From positions 3,840,631 through 3,904,630 of the forward strand of contig NZ_CP013342.1 in assembly GCF_001610975.1 (NCBI RefSeq): 64,000 nucleotides of DNA, written 5' to 3'. The stretch's first letter is position 1; the number at the start of each line of letters is the position of its first letter. Below the pieces are notes generated by a model that ran no database searches, was not told the DNA's origin, and saw only the letters and a list, made by a program, of their open reading frames with translations. This DNA is from Sphingopyxis terrae subsp. terrae NBRC 15098 (GTDB lineage Bacteria; Pseudomonadota; Alphaproteobacteria; Sphingomonadales; Sphingomonadaceae). Made by a program: the position numbers and the translations under genes. Positions 35,902-45,549 of the stretch are shown piece by piece.

Positions 35902-37316
35902 TCAGCGCTCCGGACTGGTTGTTTCGCGCTGCCGAGATCGTGACACTGTTCGTGATTGCGTGCGGACTGATCCAGATCCTATTCTACATCGTCCAGTTGC
36001 TCTTCGCCGCCCTCGCACTCCATCGCCGACCGGCCCACGCCTCGACCAGCGCGCTATGGGACCGCTTTGGCGATATCGCGCCCTCGATCGCCATCGTCGC
36101 CCCTGCCTATAATGAGGAAGTCACTATCATCGAGAGCGTCGAGGCGCTGCTCGCGCTCCATTATCCCGATTTTGAAGTCATCGTCGTCAACGATGGATCG
36201 AAGGATGCGACGCTCCAGACCCTGATCGACCATTATTCGATGCGGCCCGTCGCGCGCTATCACGATCGCGCGCTTGCGCATCAGCCGATCCGCGGCCTCT
36301 ACGCCGCGCCCGATCGGCCGCGCCTGTTCCTCGTCGACAAGCAAAATGGCGGCAAGGCCGATGCGATGAATGCCGGCATCAACGTCGCCCGGACGCCGCT
36401 CGTATGCGTGATCGACGCTGATACGCTGCTCGAGCCTGACGCGCTGATGCGAGCCGTGCGCCCATTTATCGACGATCCGGCGCGCACGGTCGCCGTCGGG
36501 GGAACGATCCGCATCGCCAACGGCTGCCGCGTCGAAGGGGGACGCGTGGTCGAAGCGCGCCTGCCCCGCAACTTCTTCGCCCTGATGCAGGTTGTGGAAT
36601 ATCTGCGCGCCTTCCTGATGGCGCGGCTCGGACTGAGCGAGATGCAGACGCTTTTGATCATTTCCGGCGCATTCGGTCTCTTTCGCCGCAACAGCGTGAT
36701 CGATGTCGGCGGCTTCAGCGCGGACACGGTGGGCGAGGATATGGAACTTGTGGTCAAGCTCCATCGCCGGATGCGCGACCTGAAGCGCCCGTACCGGATC
36801 GTTTATATTCCGGAGCCGGTCAGCTGGACCGAGGCGCCCGAGACGGCGGCCATACTCGGCAACCAGCGGGCGCGCTGGCAACGCGGATCGCTCGAAACCT
36901 TCCGGACACACAAGGACATGTTCCTCAATCCCCGCTACGGCCGGATCGGCGTGATCGGCTTCGGACAAGTGTGGATCGTCGATGTCATCGGACCGATCGT
37001 CGAGGTGGCGGGCTATCTGCTCGTGCCCCCGCTGTGGATGCTCGGGCTCATTTCGTTCGACTATCTGCTGGCGTTTCTTGCCGTCATTTTCACCTTCGGG
37101 GTCTTCATCAGCGTCGCGACGCTCATCCTTGAGGAAGTGCAACTGCGCCGCCTGCCGCGCGCGCGCGACCTGGTCATTCTCACCGCCGTCGCCGTGCTTG
37201 AAAATTTCGGCTACCGGCAGCTCAACAATTTCTGGCGGCTGCGTGGCTGGTGGCAGTTTCTGCGCAAGAAACAAGGCTGGGGCGACATGGTCCGCAAAGG
37301 CTTTCAGCGATCCTGA
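35898..37316 (+). CDS. Family-2 glycosyltransferase (poly-GlcNAc synthase / PgaC-like), membrane-bound
   Basis: 472 residues from the GTG at 35898. An N-terminal membrane segment precedes the GT2 domain: SIAIVAPAYNEEVTIIESVE, VIVVNDGSKDAT, the DxD CVIDADTLLEPDAL, VGEDMELVVKLHRR and the QxxRW motif NQRARWQRG. Three or more C-terminal membrane helices follow (VAGYLLVPPLWMLGLISF, FLAVIFTFGVFISVATLIL). Processive synthases of this type make beta-linked polysaccharide. The 3' end overlaps the convergent Hpt gene by 13 bp. Confidence 0.88.
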   Translation: MISAPDWLFRAAEIVTLFVIACGLIQILFYIVQLLFAALALHRRPAHASTSALWDRFGDIAPSIAIVAPAYNEEVTIIESVEALLALHYPDFEVIVVNDGSKDATLQTLIDHYSMRPVARYHDRALAHQPIRGLYAAPDRPRLFLVDKQNGGKADAMNAGINVARTPLVCVIDADTLLEPDALMRAVRPFIDDPARTVAVGGTIRIANGCRVEGGRVVEARLPRNFFALMQVVEYLRAFLMARLGLSEMQTLLIISGAFGLFRRNSVIDVGGFSADTVGEDMELVVKLHRRMRDLKRPYRIVYIPEPVSWTEAPETAAILGNQRARWQRGSLETFRTHKDMFLNPRYGRIGVIGFGQVWIVDVIGPIVEVAGYLLVPPLWMLGLISFDYLLAFLAVIFTFGVFISVATLILEEVQLRRLPRARDLVILTAVAVLENFGYRQLNNFWRLRGWWQFLRKKQGWGDMVRKGFQRS

Positions 37317-37591
37317 CGCAATCGATTCAGACGATCGAGCAATTCCGCGGCGAGATGTTCGATTTCGCCACGTGAGGCCTGAGCATCGATCGCTTCCTCC
37401 ACCGCGCGGGCCGCGTCGCCGATCGCGGTGTAGCCGAACATCCCGGCACGCCCTGCAAGACTATGGCACGGCGCTGCAAGTTCCACCCACGCTTGACGCG
37501 CAAGGCATGCTTCAATGGCATCGGCGATTTCGATCGCCTGTTCCACGAAACGCGCGCCGAGGGCGGCGAGGCGTTCATCCATTCCGTTCAT
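37304..37591 (-). CDS. Hpt phosphotransfer-domain protein
   Basis: 95 residues. A single four-helix Hpt domain with the phospho-accepting histidine in PCHSLAGRAGMFGYTAIGDA (residues ~41-60). It would relay phosphate between the hybrid kinase upstream and the response regulators. The start overlaps the regulator frame (37575) by 17 bp, giving a translationally linked HK-RR-Hpt set. Confidence 0.82.
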   Translation of the reverse strand: MNGMDERLAALGARFVEQAIEIADAIEACLARQAWVELAAPCHSLAGRAGMFGYTAIGDAARAVEEAIDAQASRGEIEHLAAELLDRLNRLRQDR

Positions 37592-37955
37592 CGAGCAAAT
37601 CCCGCACCTGACCGGCCAGCGCCATCGGATCGAATGGTTTGGCGATCACCCCCGAGGCGCCGAGCGCGCGCAAATGGGCCACTTCCTGCGCCTGCGTCCG
37701 GGCGGTGATAAAAACGACAGGAATCCCGGCGGTCACGGGATCCTCTCTCAACAAGCCGAGCACGGTCGGTCCATCGAGTTCGGGCATCATCACATCGAGC
37801 AGAATGAGGGTGGGATTCCAGTCGCGCGCGGCGGCGATCCCCTCGCGGCCCGACCCACGGGTTTCGACCACGAAATCCGGATCGAGTTCCAGCGCCATCT
37901 GAGCGATTTCTCGAATGTCCGCTTCATCGTCGATGTAGAGGATCCGTATGCTCAT
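37575..37955 (-). CDS. Single-domain response regulator
   Basis: 126 residues, REC domain only: ILYIDDEADIREIAQMAL, LILLDVMMPELDG with the phospho-acceptor aspartate (~53), VVFITARTQ and GVIAKPFDP. Its ATG overlaps the stop of the hybrid kinase (37952-37955), and the Hpt gene follows. Similar in architecture to the regulator at 33384. Confidence 0.88.
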   Translation of the reverse strand: MSIRILYIDDEADIREIAQMALELDPDFVVETRGSGREGIAAARDWNPTLILLDVMMPELDGPTVLGLLREDPVTAGIPVVFITARTQAQEVAHLRALGASGVIAKPFDPMALAGQVRDLLDERNG

Positions 37956-40099
37956 CGACCTTTCTCCAGCTCACTTGCGCCTCCGATCCGTTCGAGCGTC
38001 TCGCGAACCAGAAGCTCGAGACTGGCCCTGGACTTTACCAGCACGAGGTCGATGCCTTCGACCGCCGCATCGACCTCTTGCGCGGTAAAGAGGATGATCG
38101 GGATGGCGCCCGATTGCTTGCGCAACGGGATGGCGAGATCGGTCCCGCAGCCGTCGAGCAACCCGACATCAAGGATTGCGCCGTCATAACGATGACGCCG
38201 CACGAGCCCGCGTGCTTGCGCCACACTGGGGGTCGAATGGACCTGGGCCCTGTCCTCGAACATGCTGGCGACGACGGTCAGCATGTCGGGATCGTCATCG
38301 ACATGGAGGATGGTCGGCAGCGACGCATCGTGCGCGCTGGTCTGACCTTCCTCTTTCTTTGGCGCCGCGCCCGGGAGTCCAGCCGTCGGCAGATCAACGT
38401 GGAAGACCGTCCCCTTGCCCTCTTCACTTTCGAAGCTGACCGAACCGCCAAGCCGGACGACGATTTCGCGCACAATGCTGAGTCCCAGGCCCGTTCCGCC
38501 CTTTTGCCGCGAGTCAGAGGCGTCGGCCTGCGCAAACTTGCCGAAAATCCGGCTCCGGAAAGCCTCGGGAATACCGGCACCGCGGTCGATTATGCTGATG
38601 CGGCTGCGCCGGTCCAGCGCCGTCACCCGGACTTTCACTATTTCTCCGCGCGGCGAAAACTTGATCGCATTGGACAGAAGGTTGGACACCACCTGCATGA
38701 GCCGATCCTCGTCGGCGAGCACCGCCGTATCCGAAGCCAAGGGTTCGATGCGAATGGTCACGCCATACTCGCGCGCGAAGCCCGCCATCTGGTGCATCGC
38801 CTCGTCGAGGATCGGCGCGAGCGCCAGCGGCCGGATGTCGAACGGCATTCGCCCCGCCTCGATCTTCTCGATGTCGAGGATATCGTTGATCAGCCGTACC
38901 AGCCGCGCGGCATTGCTGTGCGCGATCTCGACGAGGCGGCCGACCTTCGGCGACACGTCGCCGGCCGCGCCGCCGCTGATCAGCCCGAGCGATCCGGCGA
39001 TCGACGTCAGCGGGGTCCGCAGCTCGTGGCTTACGGTCGCCACGAATTCGCTTTTCATCTGCTCGACCTCCCGTCGCCCGCTGATGTCGCGGATCACCGC
39101 GAGAAACAATGTCGCATCCATGAGAGCAACCGGACTGACGGAAACTTCGAGCGGAAAGCTGGTTCCGTCGCTTCTGCGCCCGATGAATTCCTGAATTTGC
39201 CCGGGATTTGCTTTCCGGTTCGCGGAGAGGCGGCGAAGAAAGGTTTCGATCTGGCCACGGTCGGGCGCAATCTCGAACAGCGAGCCGATGTCGCGGCGCA
39301 GGAGCGACTCGTGTGTAACGCCGAACATGGCGGCCGCCGCAGGATTCAGGCTTTCGATGCTACCGCTCGGGTTGAGAACGATCATGCCGTCTTTTGCGCT
39401 GTCGAAAATCGCCTCCTGCCGGGCTGCAAGGTCCTGCGCGCGGCGATATGCCTTGTTTCGCGCCGCCTGGCTGCGCGCGATCAGAATCGCTGACAGCGCG
39501 AGCAGCAATATAAGCCCGACCAGCAAGACAAAGGTGCGCTGGCGAAGGGACTGGCGGGCGGCCTCTGCAATGGCGGTACGCTTCTCGAGCCGCGCGCGCT
39601 CGGTCTCTGAAATCCGCGCCACAAGTGCGCGAATTCGGTCCATTGAAGCCTTGCCTGCGCCGCCAGCGATCAAGCCTGCGGCTGCGGCGCGTCGTCCTTT
39701 TTCAACTTCGTCGATCGTCCGCGAAACGAAACGCCGCTTTTCGGCCGACTCCCGGCGAAGCTCGGCAACCAGTGCGGCTTGTCCCCGACCTGCCAGTTTC
39801 GCGAAGGAATCGAGGTTGGCGTCGATGCTTTCCTCGGCAGTGAGATAGGGCTGAAGAAACCCGGCATCACCGGTGATGACATACCCGCGCTGGCCGAGTT
39901 CGATATCGAGATGCCGGTTCAGGACTGCTTGCAACGCGGCTCTGGCATCATAGGAGTCCGAAACGTCCTGCCGCAGACGCGCATTCTCCTCAAAGCCCCG
40001 GTCGACATCGATTGCGAGGAAAAGGAGGATGAGGAGCGCTGCGACGCACGTGCCGGCAAGCAGACCGTTCGCGATAATGGCGCGATGCCAACCCGACAT
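37952..40099 (-). CDS. Hybrid sensor histidine kinase (CHASE3-PAS-HisKA-HATPase-REC)
   Basis: 715 residues. TM1 at 10-30, a periplasmic CHASE3 domain (35-185, with NRHLDIELGQRGYVITGD), TM2 at 189-208, PAS (~225-340), HisKA with His358 in EFVATVSHELRTPL, and HATPase with VVSNLLSNAIKFSPRGEI, DRGAGIPEAFRSRIFGKFAQ and GTGLGLSIVREIV. A C-terminal receiver (~595-705) starts ILHVDDDPDM. The signal is unknown. The order HK-RR-Hpt, convergent with the polysaccharide operon, suggests a phosphorelay controlling it (inference). Confidence 0.92.
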   Translation of the reverse strand: MSGWHRAIIANGLLAGTCVAALLILLFLAIDVDRGFEENARLRQDVSDSYDARAALQAVLNRHLDIELGQRGYVITGDAGFLQPYLTAEESIDANLDSFAKLAGRGQAALVAELRRESAEKRRFVSRTIDEVEKGRRAAAAGLIAGGAGKASMDRIRALVARISETERARLEKRTAIAEAARQSLRQRTFVLLVGLILLLALSAILIARSQAARNKAYRRAQDLAARQEAIFDSAKDGMIVLNPSGSIESLNPAAAAMFGVTHESLLRRDIGSLFEIAPDRGQIETFLRRLSANRKANPGQIQEFIGRRSDGTSFPLEVSVSPVALMDATLFLAVIRDISGRREVEQMKSEFVATVSHELRTPLTSIAGSLGLISGGAAGDVSPKVGRLVEIAHSNAARLVRLINDILDIEKIEAGRMPFDIRPLALAPILDEAMHQMAGFAREYGVTIRIEPLASDTAVLADEDRLMQVVSNLLSNAIKFSPRGEIVKVRVTALDRRSRISIIDRGAGIPEAFRSRIFGKFAQADASDSRQKGGTGLGLSIVREIVVRLGGSVSFESEEGKGTVFHVDLPTAGLPGAAPKKEEGQTSAHDASLPTILHVDDDPDMLTVVASMFEDRAQVHSTPSVAQARGLVRRHRYDGAILDVGLLDGCGTDLAIPLRKQSGAIPIILFTAQEVDAAVEGIDLVLVKSRASLELLVRETLERIGGASELEKGR

Positions 40100-40521
40100 G
40101 GAAATCCGTTCTAAATCAAATTACCAGCTGCAATGCCGAATAGATACCATGGCCTTTCGCCGACTGCACCCCGTGATGATTCAAGACATATCGCCGGACG
40201 CCCCGATGGCAATTGGCCGGCTAGAGACGGTCCGCCTTTAGTTTGAAATCGGCAATAGCGGTCATCTCTGTCAGTCTGACCGGGCTTATCTACGAGGCGA
40301 AATCTACCGTAGAATGATCAACCTACTTCCGGTAGCTTAGCGCGATGGCCCTCCAGCTGAAGTTTTCGATTTTCAGCGTAAGCTATCGGATTGTAACAAA
40401 ACCAAAGACGAGTTAGCATTCGTCTCGGGGAAACGACCGGTGCGAAATTTGGGCCCTATCGCCTCATCGATATCGTGCGATATTTCACATGCATCTTTCA
40501 TAACTAGCTGGGGCTTTCCAA
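40100..40521. other. Intergenic region, no gene seen
   Basis: 422 bp between the divergent kinase and restriction-modification genes. AT-rich around 40300-40450 (ATCAACCTACTTCCGGTAGC). No coding frame or RNA structure was recognised. Divergent promoters expected. Confidence 0.4.
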
Positions 40522-42477
40522 TTGAGTTCAGCCAACGAAGTCCTCGGCCGATACCTGAACGAGATCGCGCGCATTCGCGGAACGGGTGCGGGTACTGGCG
40601 AAACCTCGTATTATGGCGCTCTACAAGGCGCGCTAAACGCCATAGGGGAACTAGCGCAACCCTCGATCTTCGCATTGCCGCAATTGTCGGGGGGGCCGGC
40701 CGGCTATCCTGACTTCGGTCTATTTGTCGAACATCGCTCTGCCCAGTCGGCTGCGTGGCCCGCCGGGGTAGCTCCCGAGCGAGGAGTGGTCGAGGCTGAC
40801 GATGTGGATGCTGGTCTTGTCGTCAAACGCAGTTCAGCCCAAGTTACGAACTACCTCGCCGCTTATGGGCTGGTCCTGATAACCAACTATCGCGATTTCG
40901 AGTTGCTGGAGCGGGACCCCGATGGCGGCGCGCCGATAGTGGTTGAGCACTTTAGCTTCGATCTCTCGCCGGAGTTATTCTTCACCTGGGCTCGCGCGCC
41001 AAGACGCGAAACCGACACGGCGCTTGCCGTATCCTTCGCCGAATTTCTGTTGCGTGCACTTACTCGACGCGCGCCATTGGCAGAACCAGTCGATGTCGCG
41101 GCGCTGCTCGCATCTTACGCGCGCGAAGCGCTCGGCCGCGCTTCAGCGCCCGCGGCACTCCCGTCGCTGGCTCCCCTGCGTCAGGCTCTGGGAACATCGC
41201 TCGGCCTTCATTTCGCGGACGATGCGAAAGGCGAGCATTTCTTCCGCTCAACGCTGGTGCAGACGCTGTTCTACGGGCTGTTTTCGGCTTGGGCGACACA
41301 CGCCCGCGGTTCGGCAGATCGATTCGATTGGCGAACCGCTGTGTGGACACTCAATGTGCCCGCGGTGCGTGCGCTATTCGAGCAGGTCGCGACCCCGGCG
41401 CGGCTCGGCGCGCTTAATATTGTCGAACTCTTGGGCTGGGCTTCCGAGGCACTCAATCGGGTCGATCGCACGGCGTTCTTCGCCCGCTTTGCTGAGGGCG
41501 AGGCGGTCCAGCATTTCTACGAACCTTTCCTAGCAGCCTACGACCCTTCGCTCCGCCGTTCACTAGGGGTCTGGTACACACCTAGCGAAGTCGTGCGCTA
41601 CATGGTTGAGCGCGTCGACCGTGCGCTACGGGAAGAACTCGGCGTGGTCGATGGGCTTGCCGATCCAAACGTCTTTGTTTTGGATCCTTGTACTGGAACG
41701 GGTTCCTTCGTGCTTGAGGTGCTGCGCAAGATCGCCAGTACGCTGCGCGACAAGGGGGTCGGTGCCACACTCGGAGCCGAACTCAAGCAAGCCGCCCTGC
41801 GGCGAGTTGCTGGATTCGAAGTGCTGCCCGCGCCGTTTGTAATCGCGCATTGGCAGGTGGGCGAACTGCTGGCCGCGGAGGGTGCCCCCCTCGACACGGA
41901 TGAAGAAGAGCGAGCAGCGATTTTCCTCACCAACGCGCTTACCGGATGGGAGGATTCGGCTGAAGCTCCCGCACTCCCATTTCCTGAGCTCGAGCGGGAG
42001 CGGGACCTAGCTGCCCAGATCAAGCGCAATGAACCAATACTAGTGGTGCTCGGCAATCCTCCGTATTCGGCGTTCGCTGGCACTACTACCGAGCAGGAAG
42101 GTGATCTTGTCGGGCCTTATAAGGAAGGTTTGCGCGAGCGCTGGCGTGTGCGCAAATTCAACCTCGACGAGCTCTACGTCCGCTTCTTCCGGGTCGCCGA
42201 ACGAAAGATTGAAAATACCGGCCGTGGGGTTGTGTGCCTAATCTCGAACGCTTCCTATCTTGGATATCGGTCCTTCACAGTTATGCGCGAGCGGCTTGTC
42301 AACGCATTCGACACGATTACGATCGATGCTCTTAACGGCGATAGCCGCCAGACCGGCAAGCTCACTCCTGAAGGCCGCCCCGACCCGTCGATCTTCTCAA
42401 CGCCGTTTAATCCCGAGGGCATTAGAGTTGGCACCGCAATTGCAACTCTAGGGTCAGGACCCATTGATTTGATGTGA
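40522..42477 (+). pseudogene. Type ISP restriction-modification enzyme, C-terminally truncated by IS
   Basis: About 643 native codons (from a TTG start) with an N-terminal nuclease-like region (AGYPDFGLFV, YGLVLITNYRDFELLERD), a middle helical region and an N6-adenine methyltransferase domain: FVLDPCTGTGSFVLEVLRKI (motif I) and LVVLGNPPYSAFAG (motif IV). The frame enters the IS at 42451 and ends 9 codons later with foreign residues. The target-recognition domain expected at the C-terminus is absent, and sequence right of the IS does not continue it. Activity is unlikely. Confidence 0.85.
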
Positions 42478-43292
42478 CGGCTGTGATTCAGGCTCGCGTT
42501 GAGGAGCCTGAAGGATGAGTGATTTGTATTGGCTGACGGACGAGCAGATGGCTCGGCTTCAGCCCTATTTTCCGAAGAGCCACGGCCGCAAGCGGGTTGA
42601 TGACCGGCGGGTTTTGAGCGGCATCATCTTCGTCAACCGCAATGGGCTGAGGTGGCGGGATGCGCCGAGAGAGTATGGCCCGGCAAAGACGCTCTACAAT
42701 CGCTGGAAGCGGTGGAGCGACAAGGGCATCTTTGTCCGCATGATGGAAGGCCTGGCGACACCTCAGGCTCCCGAGCGCAAGACGATCATGATCGACGCGA
42801 CCTATCTCAAGGCTCACCGCACGGCGTCCAGCCTTGGGGTAAAAAAGGGGGTCCGGGACGCCTGATCGGCCGCACGAAGGGTGGTATGAACACCAAGCTT
42901 CATGCCGTAACCGATGCAAATGGCCGCCCGATCAGCTTCTTCATGACCGCCGGGCAGGTCAGCGATTACACGGGCGCGGCCGCTTTGCTCGACAGTTTGC
43001 CCAAAGCGCAATGGATGCTCGCCGACCGGGGCTATGACGCCGACTGGTTCCGCGACGCCTTGCAGGAAAAGGGCATCACCCCCTGCATCCCGGGCCGGAA
43101 AATACGGAACAAAACCGTCAAATACGACAAGCGCCGCTACAAACGCCGCAACCGCATCGAGATCATGTTCGGTCGCCTCAAAGACTGGCGGCGCGTCGCC
43201 ACACGCTACGATCGGTGCCCGAAGGCCTTCTTCTCTGCCGTCGCCCTCGCCGCCACCATCATCTTCTGGCTCTGATCAATGAGTCCTGACCC
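42451..43292 (+). mobile_element. IS5-family (IS427-group) insertion sequence, copy 2
   Basis: Same 842-bp element as 32220-33061 in the same orientation, with TA on both sides. Two direct copies 10,231 bp apart could recombine to delete the genes between them. The gene on the left is broken and does not resume on the right. Confidence 0.92.
42515..43275 (+). CDS. IS5-family transposase, copy 2 (two frames, -1 frameshift)
   Basis: Identical to 32284-33044. First frame 42515-42865, second frame to 43275, slippage run at 42841-42851. Confidence 0.9.
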
Positions 43293-43698
43293 TAGGGCTA
43301 TCACGGTGTGAACTACCCTTTTTGATCTGCAGGGCACCCTCGCGCACTTCGCAGATGAAAGGCGGCCCGATAGGTGAATCTTCCGGAGCGACGACGCCCT
43401 CCGCCTTGCCTGTCCCGAATTGGATCGCGCAAAATCGTCAATCCAATTGACGTTCAAGTGCAAATGTCTATTTCTTCGTTCTATCTTCGGCGAATCGGGC
43501 GACCCAGAGGCGCCGAGGGCGAGCATGACAATGCCGGAAAGGCCGCGTTCCACTGACGCGGCCTTTTTTGCGTTCGAAGGGTGCTTAGGCCGGCGGTTCG
43601 ACCCGCCCATTTTGTCGAACCGGACCGGTGTTCCGTCGCTTCAGCGTGCAGCCCGCCAGACCATCGGAACAAAGCGGTGACTGCGGCGTCTGGATTTT
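43293..43698. other. Intergenic region upstream of ligD, terminator only
   Basis: 406 bp without a convincing gene. It holds the hairpin terminator at 43538-43569. No phosphoesterase-domain coding sequence was found upstream of ligD. Confidence 0.45.
43538..43569 (+). terminator. Intrinsic terminator
   Basis: AAAGGCCGCG (43538-43547) pairs with CGCGGCCTTT (43557-43566), followed by a T-run. It probably belonged to a gene lost from the left; it insulates ligD. Confidence 0.8.
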
Positions 43699-45549
43699 AT
43701 GGCCCGACGCAGTGCTCCCGACCGTGCCAAAAGCGCCGCCGGAAACCCACCTGCCTTCCGGCCCGTTCAGCTCGCGCGGCTCGTGGATGTCGCCCCTGCA
43801 GGAAGCGGCTGGCTCCACGAGATGAAATATGACGGATATCGCCTCCTTGTCGCGGTCGGCGGCGGCGAGGCGCGCGCGTATACGCGATCGGGGCTCGACT
43901 GGTCCGGCCGCTTCGCGCCGCTGCTTACCGCTGTAGCGGCGCTCGATGTCGAAAGCGCGCTGATCGATGGCGAGGCGGTCGTTCTCGACGCCGATGGGCG
44001 TTCCAATTTCCAGGCGTTGCAGAATGCGCTCAGGAACGATGCAGGAAAGATCGCCTATTATGCTTTTGACCTGCTCGAGCTCGATGGCGAGGATCTTACG
44101 GACCGGCCGCTTACCGAGCGCAAGGCGCGCCTCGAAACGATTGTGCCCGGAAGGGGCCGTATCCGTTATTCGGACCATATCGAGGGCAGTGGCGAACGGC
44201 TTTTCGCACGTTTTTGCAAGGCTGGGCTCGAAGGCGTAATCTCGAAACGCGCCGACAGCCGCTATGTCGGCGCGCGCTCCGGGAGCTGGCTTAAAATCAA
44301 GTGCATCCGACGCCAGGAGTTTGTGATCGTCGGTTGGACGCCCTCGGACAAGGCGCGGGGCTTTCGTTCGCTGATGCTAGGAGCCCACGAGAGAGGCAGG
44401 CTACGCTATGCGGGCAAGGTCGGGACAGGATTCGACGCGGCCGAGCTGCGCCGTCTCGAGGCGTTGATGAAACCGCTCGCGCGCAGAAGTCCGACGGTAC
44501 AAGCGCCGCCCGCAGAAGTACGCGATGCGCGCTGGATCGAACCCAGGCTTGTTGCCGAAATCGCCTATGCCGAACGCACACGCAAGGGAACGCTGCGCCA
44601 TCCGAGCTATCTCGGCCTGCGCGAAGACAAGAAAGTGCAATCGATCGAGTTCGAAACCGAGGAGGACGTCACCATGGCAAGCGAACCGGCGGCGGTACCG
44701 ATCAGCAGCCGCGACCGCGTCATCTTTCCCGAGGCAGGCGTCACCAAGGGCGACCTCGCGGACTATTACGCCGCGATGGCGCCGGTGATGCTCCCCTGGG
44801 CGGGCTCGCGCCCGATCAGCCTCGTGCGCTGTCCGCAGGGCCGTGCCAAAAAATGCTTCTTCCAGAAGCATGACACGGGAAGCTTCGGCGAAGCGGTCAA
44901 GCATGTCGCGATCGAGGAGAAGGACGGCGAGACCGAGCCCTATATCTATATCGACACGCCCGAAGGGCTGCTTAGCTGCGTCCAGATGGGAACGATCGAA
45001 TTTCACGGCTGGGGCGCGCGCATCGAGGATATCGAAAAGCCCGACCGTCTCGTCTTCGATCTCGATCCCGACACCGGGCTCGACTTCGCGGCTGTGCGCG
45101 CTGCCGCCTTTCGCTTCCGCGCGATTCTGACGTCGCTCGGCCTGCAAAGCTTTCCGATGCTGACCGGCGGCAAGGGGGTGCACGTGATCGCGCCGCTCGT
45201 GCCGCGCGCCGATTGGGACGAGGTCAAGGATTTTGCCCGCCGCCTTGCGCTCGCTGCCGCGCAGGCCGACCCCGACAAATTTACCGCTGCGTTGCCCAAG
45301 GCGAAGCGCAAGGGAAAAATTTTCATCGACTATCTGCGCAACCAGCGCGGCGCGACCGCGGTCATGCCCTATTCGGCGCGCGCCCGCGAAGGCGCACCCG
45401 TCGCCGCGCCCCTCACATGGAAAGAAATGGCGACGATCGACAAACCCTCGCATTTTCACGTCACCGACACTGCGATCTTGCTCAAGCGCGCGCGCTCGAA
45501 GGCGCTCGCCGGTTGGGGACGCGCCGAGCAGGATCTGCCCGACCTGTGA
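43699..45549 (+). CDS. ligD: DNA ligase D without phosphoesterase domain (ligase plus polymerase)
   Basis: 616 residues. The N-terminal ATP-dependent ligase domain has the nucleotidyl lysine in EMKYDGYRLL (Lys43), DGEAVVLDADG, EGVISKRADSRY and WLKIKCIRRQEFVIVG, with an OB fold to ~300. The C-terminal LigD polymerase/primase domain (~335-600) has ITKGDLADYY-like VTKGDLADYYAA, RPISLVRCPQG, DRLVFDLDPD with the metal aspartates and SFPMLTGGKGVHVIAPL. The usual 3'-phosphoesterase module is missing. Acts in bacterial end joining with Ku; its stop overlaps the exonuclease start (GTGA). Confidence 0.92.
   Translation: MARRSAPDRAKSAAGNPPAFRPVQLARLVDVAPAGSGWLHEMKYDGYRLLVAVGGGEARAYTRSGLDWSGRFAPLLTAVAALDVESALIDGEAVVLDADGRSNFQALQNALRNDAGKIAYYAFDLLELDGEDLTDRPLTERKARLETIVPGRGRIRYSDHIEGSGERLFARFCKAGLEGVISKRADSRYVGARSGSWLKIKCIRRQEFVIVGWTPSDKARGFRSLMLGAHERGRLRYAGKVGTGFDAAELRRLEALMKPLARRSPTVQAPPAEVRDARWIEPRLVAEIAYAERTRKGTLRHPSYLGLREDKKVQSIEFETEEDVTMASEPAAVPISSRDRVIFPEAGVTKGDLADYYAAMAPVMLPWAGSRPISLVRCPQGRAKKCFFQKHDTGSFGEAVKHVAIEEKDGETEPYIYIDTPEGLLSCVQMGTIEFHGWGARIEDIEKPDRLVFDLDPDTGLDFAAVRAAAFRFRAILTSLGLQSFPMLTGGKGVHVIAPLVPRADWDEVKDFARRLALAAAQADPDKFTAALPKAKRKGKIFIDYLRNQRGATAVMPYSARAREGAPVAAPLTWKEMATIDKPSHFHVTDTAILLKRARSKALAGWGRAEQDLPDL

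Noticed and set aside
36054..37274. 406-codon antisense frame over the glycosyltransferase
   Set aside because: Composition is typical of an antisense shadow; the + strand has complete GT2 motifs.
38078..39493. 471-codon + strand frame opposite the histidine kinase
   Set aside because: Antisense of HisKA/HATPase coding sequence; no domain seen.
33062..42450. Composite transposon bounded by two IS5-family copies
   Set aside because: The left outer flank is trbI and the right outer flank is unrelated, with no shared target duplication, so insertion as one unit is not supported.
44401..45459. 352-codon antisense frame over ligD
   Set aside because: Shadow of a GC-rich gene; ligD motifs on the + strand are unambiguous.
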